A stretch of DNA of 64,000 nucleotides from Coptis chinensis. Lineage: Eukaryota; Streptophyta; Magnoliopsida; Ranunculales; Ranunculaceae. Position 1 is the stretch's first letter. Every line of letters starts with the position of its first letter. The stretch is taken from the NCBI GenBank assembly GCA_015680905.1, contig CM027381.1, positions 248,001 to 312,000 on the forward strand, in the 5' to 3' direction. Below are positions 60,030 through 64,000 of this stretch, piece by piece. The notes beneath the pieces were generated by a model. The model searched no databases. It saw only the letters and a program-made list of their open reading frames with translations, and was not told the DNA's origin. The translations under genes were made by a program, and so were the position numbers.

Positions 60030-60773
60030 ATTTCATAAAGAGGCATCCTCGATAATGTGTTATAAAATTACACATTAATTTATTGAAAAATAAACGACAT
60101 TTTTTTGAATTCATCATGAAATAATGTATTCATGATTCCTAAAGAGTCATCCATGTCATACATTTCTATTGTAGTCTAAACCAAACGAACATTTCAAATG
60201 ATAGCAGATTGATGCATTGAATTCCTGCTCAAGTTAGTTATTGTGCAAACCAATGTTAGATATATAACATCTATTGACGCATCATTCGTCACTCTTTAAA
60301 ACTCAATTTCAAAATTAGTGATATCACAAAGTGGTTCAACCAATTTTAATATATTCTTTTGACAGTGGATGTGCATTTGACCCCTTCAATCCTTAAGAGT
60401 GAGTGGATTCATGCAAATATCAAGTGAATCTTCGCAGGACCATCACAAAGAACCTAAGATTGATGTATCGTTTTCATATATAATAGATGTCTATACATTA
60501 TTGTCAGAAGAACAACCACCCAATGCATCTCACTTTTTGTACCAAATTTTTGGTTTAATCTCCCTGGTTCATACATACCCTGCATAAAAACCCCCTCAAT
60601 ACGTACTAACCCATAAAAACCCCCTATTTTTCTAAAATACCCAAACTGACTAAAATACCACCCACACATAAAACCCTAGATCTCAAATTTCTCTTCTCTC
60701 TTTCTTCTCGCCACATCCTCTCTTCTTGCAAACCCTAGATATCCTACAAAACCAAATTAACATAGAAGATAAG
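60030..60773. other. upstream region of the right-edge gene
   Basis: A/T-rich. The last 150 bases have repeats of cataaaaaccccct and a pyrimidine-rich leader (cttctctctttcttctcgcc) just before the ATG at 60774, consistent with a 5' untranslated region. No TATA box is clear. Confidence 0.4.
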
Positions 60774-60980
60774 ATGACAAACCAACCGAAAAATAAGAGA
60801 GAAACACCCAACAAAACAAAAAAATTAAAAGTTTCCATGGCACAAACAAAAAGGAAGAAAACAACTACCGATAAAAAGACGAAATCGAAGGTGAATATCA
60901 TATATATTTTTTTAATTTTGTTTGTAAATAAACAAAATCTAAGGTGAAAATGCTTAATTTATTATATAAAATACAATTAC

Positions 60981-61040
<60 letters not shown>

Positions 61041-63884
61041 AAATTAGTAAATTACATATATAGCTTCATATGTAAATTCGTATTTAAGCATATTCAAAAT
61101 GTGAATTCATATTTTCACAAGTGAATTTGTATTTACATATTCAAAATTTCTATTTGGTCATCTTTTGGTCATCTTTTGAAATTTGTATTTACATATTTGA
61201 ATTTGTATTTACATATTCGAAATTTGTATTGCAACGAGATGTAAAATCTACTTGTTCTAACAAGGTATTTCGTTCTTCTGCATTGCTAATACTAAAACTT
61301 GTACAATATTTGAAGGGAAGAATTAGGGATATTCATATCACCAAGATGAAAGAAACTCCTTTTGGTCATCTTTTTATGGTTTTTATCGATGGAAAGGCCG
61401 ATAATAGAATGTTAAAGAAACCAAGCCATATCATTATAAAGTTGTTAACCAGTTGGTGTAAGGATATGCATAAGTTTAAGATAGAAAATAAGTTTGTGTC
61501 TTTATGTCCATCTAATGTGGCTGTAACCTTTGGGCTTCCCATGATGGGGAAAGTTGTTGTTTTCCAGTCAGGAACGAGAATAAACGAAGCTATTTCTGGA
61601 TCACCATTCCTGTTGAGGCGTTTCTCCAGAGTTAACAGGATAACAACAACGGTTGTAAAAGAAATCTTGAACCAAATTGTAGACTCAATAGACCCTACGG
61701 ATATTGAAAATGTGGTGAGACTACTCGTCATTTTTCTGGTGATAACAGTATTTGTAAGTAGTGGTGTGAGTGGAATAGCTTGGTCCTTCCCAAAGCATGT
61801 TGAGACTTTGGAAGCTATGTGGAGTGTGTCATAGGCTACCTCAGTTCACTCAGAATTGATTGAAAAAATTCAGAATTGGGATAGCAATAGTCCGTTCAAA
61901 ATTTCAGGATGCATTATTCAGCTTTTGGTAAAATACTTGCATTGTCTACAAATTCATATTTTCATATGCAAGTTTAGTTTGTTTTCTGACATATGTGTAG
62001 TCATATTTTCATAGCCTATATAACCTCACATGATAAAAGAGAATATATATTTGCATATGCATATGTCAGATGTCATATGTTGGTAATATACTAACATTAT
62101 ATTGTCTGCATTTTAGTATTTTCATATGTAATTTTGTTTTCATATATGCATAGTCATATTTTCATAGTCTATATCACCTGTCAGGTGTATGAAAATAGAA
62201 ATTTACATATGAAAATCTATATTTGCATATGAAAATTGAAATTTACATATCCAATGCAGATGTCATATGTCATATGTTGGAAAAAGAATTCTATGAAAAT
62301 GTTGCTAATACAAATTCACATGTTATGTGCAATACTTTTTGTGTGAGCATGTGAAACTTTGTGAGCCAGTCCGCGAGACTTGCTTCCTACGTATTGCAAA
62401 GTGGTCGATGGAACGACTAGCGGATGAAGTACCAAAAACTTTCAAGCAAGAAAATGTTCCCAATTGCCACATTGAAGTAAAATTGGAACTGACCGAGGAA
62501 GAGAAAGAGGCATTATACCCTAAACACCACCAAAGTGAAGTTGAAAGCTTGAGGAGAGAAAATGCTGAGTTGAAGAGGGAGAATAAAGAGTTGAGGAAAC
62601 TTAATAAAGATTTAAGGGGTGAACTTGGTAGACTGACAAGAATAGTTTGTGAAGAGAGTCTAGAAGATATGTTTGAAAATCATGAACATAGAGAGTTCTA
62701 TGGGGAGGAAAACAGGAGAAATGTAGATTCTGTTAAAGGAGGAGTAAATGTCGGTTTGGTTGAAGGGGGAGGAGATGTAGATATGGTTGAAAGAGGAGGA
62801 GAAGTAGATATGGTTGAAGGGGTAGAGAACAAAGATGTGGATTTGGTTGAAGAGGAAGGCAAAAGAGAGTCCGAGTTGTCCGAGAAAGAGTTGGCTGAAA
62901 AAGGAAGACATTGGAAAGACTAAGTTGTCTGAGAAAGAGTTGGCTGAGAAAAAGACATGTGAAGAGGAGGAGAAAGGTGAGGCAGATGAAAAGGAAGAAT
63001 CCGAGTTGGATGAAGAAGAGGAAAGCAGATAGACAAAGTCAGATAAAGAGGAGGAGGAAAAAGGCCGGTGAGGGAAAACCTAACTTGATGTTTAAGAAAG
63101 TGAAGGAAAGGGAGTGGATGAAGAAAACATCAATAATATATGAGTTCGGAAATATTAAGAAGCAAATAAGGAATACTAGAGTTGCTGAAATTGAATTGGA
63201 TGATGAACTGGTGATTGATGCAGATGATTTCGAGACTCCACCACCATGCGTAGGAAAGCCTATGTCAAGACCACATTCAACCAAGATGTGGAGTCTACTT
63301 GATAAAGAGAAGTTGCCGTTGGTGGAAAGTTTTTTCAAAAAAGCAAACCAGAAGTAAAATTTACTTTTCATAAATATTTGTAAGTTTTTCTTATCGTCTA
63401 TGTAATTGCACAAATTGTTTTGATCGTGTATACATATTACAGTACAATTGCATGGATGGACATTCAAATGCACTTGAAATACAGGGGGAACACGTGAACC
63501 ACTTGATGTTGAACTTCTTAGTCAGTGATAAGGTAAATCTTTTGATTACTCAAATCTTTTGAAATGAAAAAACTTGCAATTTAGGAATTTTTCATGCTAT
63601 TTATGGTAGATCATTGATTGGTACGTGCACTTCCAACTTCCCAAGGAAGTGGAAAAGCTAATTGGATCTTCTCCACCAAAGTGTCTCCATTTCTCATCAT
63701 TTGCATGGGTAAGCATCTTCCATGTAATTTAATTACTGAAGTTGAATATGTATATTCAACTGAATATGCATACAAGGCATGAAGATGTTGTTGTTCTTAT
63801 TTGTTGTAGCTGGCTTTAAGAGATAACCAGAAACAAGGCATGAAAGTCTATGTCACAGATGTCCTAAAACAGTTGGACAACAAG
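60774..63884 (+). CDS. spliced DUF1985/plant-mobile-domain-like gene, partial, with breaks
   Basis: Exon 1 (60774-60890) is a basic, nuclear-signal-rich start (MTNQPKNKRETPNKTKK). Exon 2 (61265-61927) carries IHITKMKETPFGHLFMVFID, WCKDMHKFKIENKFVSL and VAVTFGLPMMGKVVVFQSG, the pattern of the DUF1985/plant mobile domain proteins often linked to Ulp1-type (C48) peptidases. Exon 3 (about 62348-63352) has FCEHVKLCEPV, a coiled coil (SLRRENAELKRENKELRKLN) and an acidic repeat tail (VDMVE units, LSEKELAEK). Exons 4-6 (63443-63532, 63610-63708, 63810-63884; 90, 99 and 75 bases) are phase-0 with good splice sites. Exon 3 has frame changes near 62910 and 63040, and exon 2 has a TAG at 61832-61834. A peptidase domain may lie beyond the window. 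It could be a host gene or a transposon-carried (MULE/Kaonashi-type) gene. Confidence 0.55.
60982..61036. repeat. (TA)n microsatellite in intron 1
   Basis: About 55 bases of alternating AT inside the first intron. Confidence 0.95.
61075..61235. repeat. repeated 'ttgtatttacatatt' words in intron 1
   Basis: The phrase aatttgtatttacatatt occurs three times within about 110 bases, interleaved with tggtcatctttt twice. A related family of tttcatatg words fills intron 2 (61930-62330). Confidence 0.75.
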
Positions 63885-64000
63885 GTCGCTCATCTATTTT
63901 TCATCATAAATAGTCCCAAGTTAAGAAAATAAAAAAATGGTTATCACTGGACTTTGCTTCATGTTGATACTTTGAATTGGGAATAGACGCACTATGACTC

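Noticed and set aside
62660..62911. Minus-strand Phe/Ser-rich frame opposite the acidic tail
   Set aside because: Shadow of the Glu/Val-rich repeat on the plus strand.

Overview
This window is plant nuclear DNA, almost certainly from a eudicot. It is AT-rich and intron-rich, has long (TA)n and poly(A/T) tracts, and is built mostly from nested transposable elements. I see no bacterial or viral operon, no rRNA and no CRISPR array. Three chromovirus-unrelated Ty3/gypsy elements of the Athila type lie on the minus strand. They surround and interrupt a very long CACTA (En/Spm) DNA transposon. Host-like sequence is limited to exon-like fragments and one spliced gene at the right edge.

Layout. (1) 1-2883: 5' end of an Athila-like element on the minus strand, with gag, primer-binding site and LTR; the rest lies outside the window. 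(2) 2884-6924: decayed mosaic with a LINE RNase H scrap, ~160-bp repeats, a (TA)n tract and 'cggata' repeats. (3) 6925-36007: a 29-kb CACTA transposon with CACTAC ends and matching 3-bp target duplications (aca). It carries a TnpD-type transposase (29.3-25.8 kb) and a TnpA/Transposase_24-TNP1-type gene (25.5-23.0 kb, last exon at 7.4 kb). That second gene is split by an Athila element (about 11.7-23.0 kb) and by a patchwork of LINE pieces, possible mitochondrial DNA and an oppositely oriented LTR (8.3-11.0 kb). The 5' end of the CACTA carries a captured MED15/KIX first exon and a duplicated leader. (4) 36011-44460: no recognised gene, only exon-like minus-strand fragments and a 139-bp tandem duplication. 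(5) 44466-56569: a structurally complete Athila element with two ~1.68-kb LTRs, an 18-nt primer-binding site, a polypurine tract and 5-bp target duplications (atagc). Its coding region is full of frameshifts. (6) 56575-59500: exon-like fragments continuing the minus-strand trend, perhaps the 5' part of a gene that the Athila element interrupted. (7) 60002-64000: a possible Helitron 3' terminus, then a spliced plus-strand gene with a DUF1985/plant-mobile-domain-like exon, a coiled coil and a repetitive acidic tail, running off the window.

How it fits together. The CACTA came first, landing in a 'cggata' repeat. Athila landed later inside its tnpA gene. The CACTA transposase genes now carry at least eight in-frame stops, most explained by C-to-T changes, as expected of methylated, silenced DNA. 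All identifications come from reading translations, motifs and repeat structure by eye; no database search was run.
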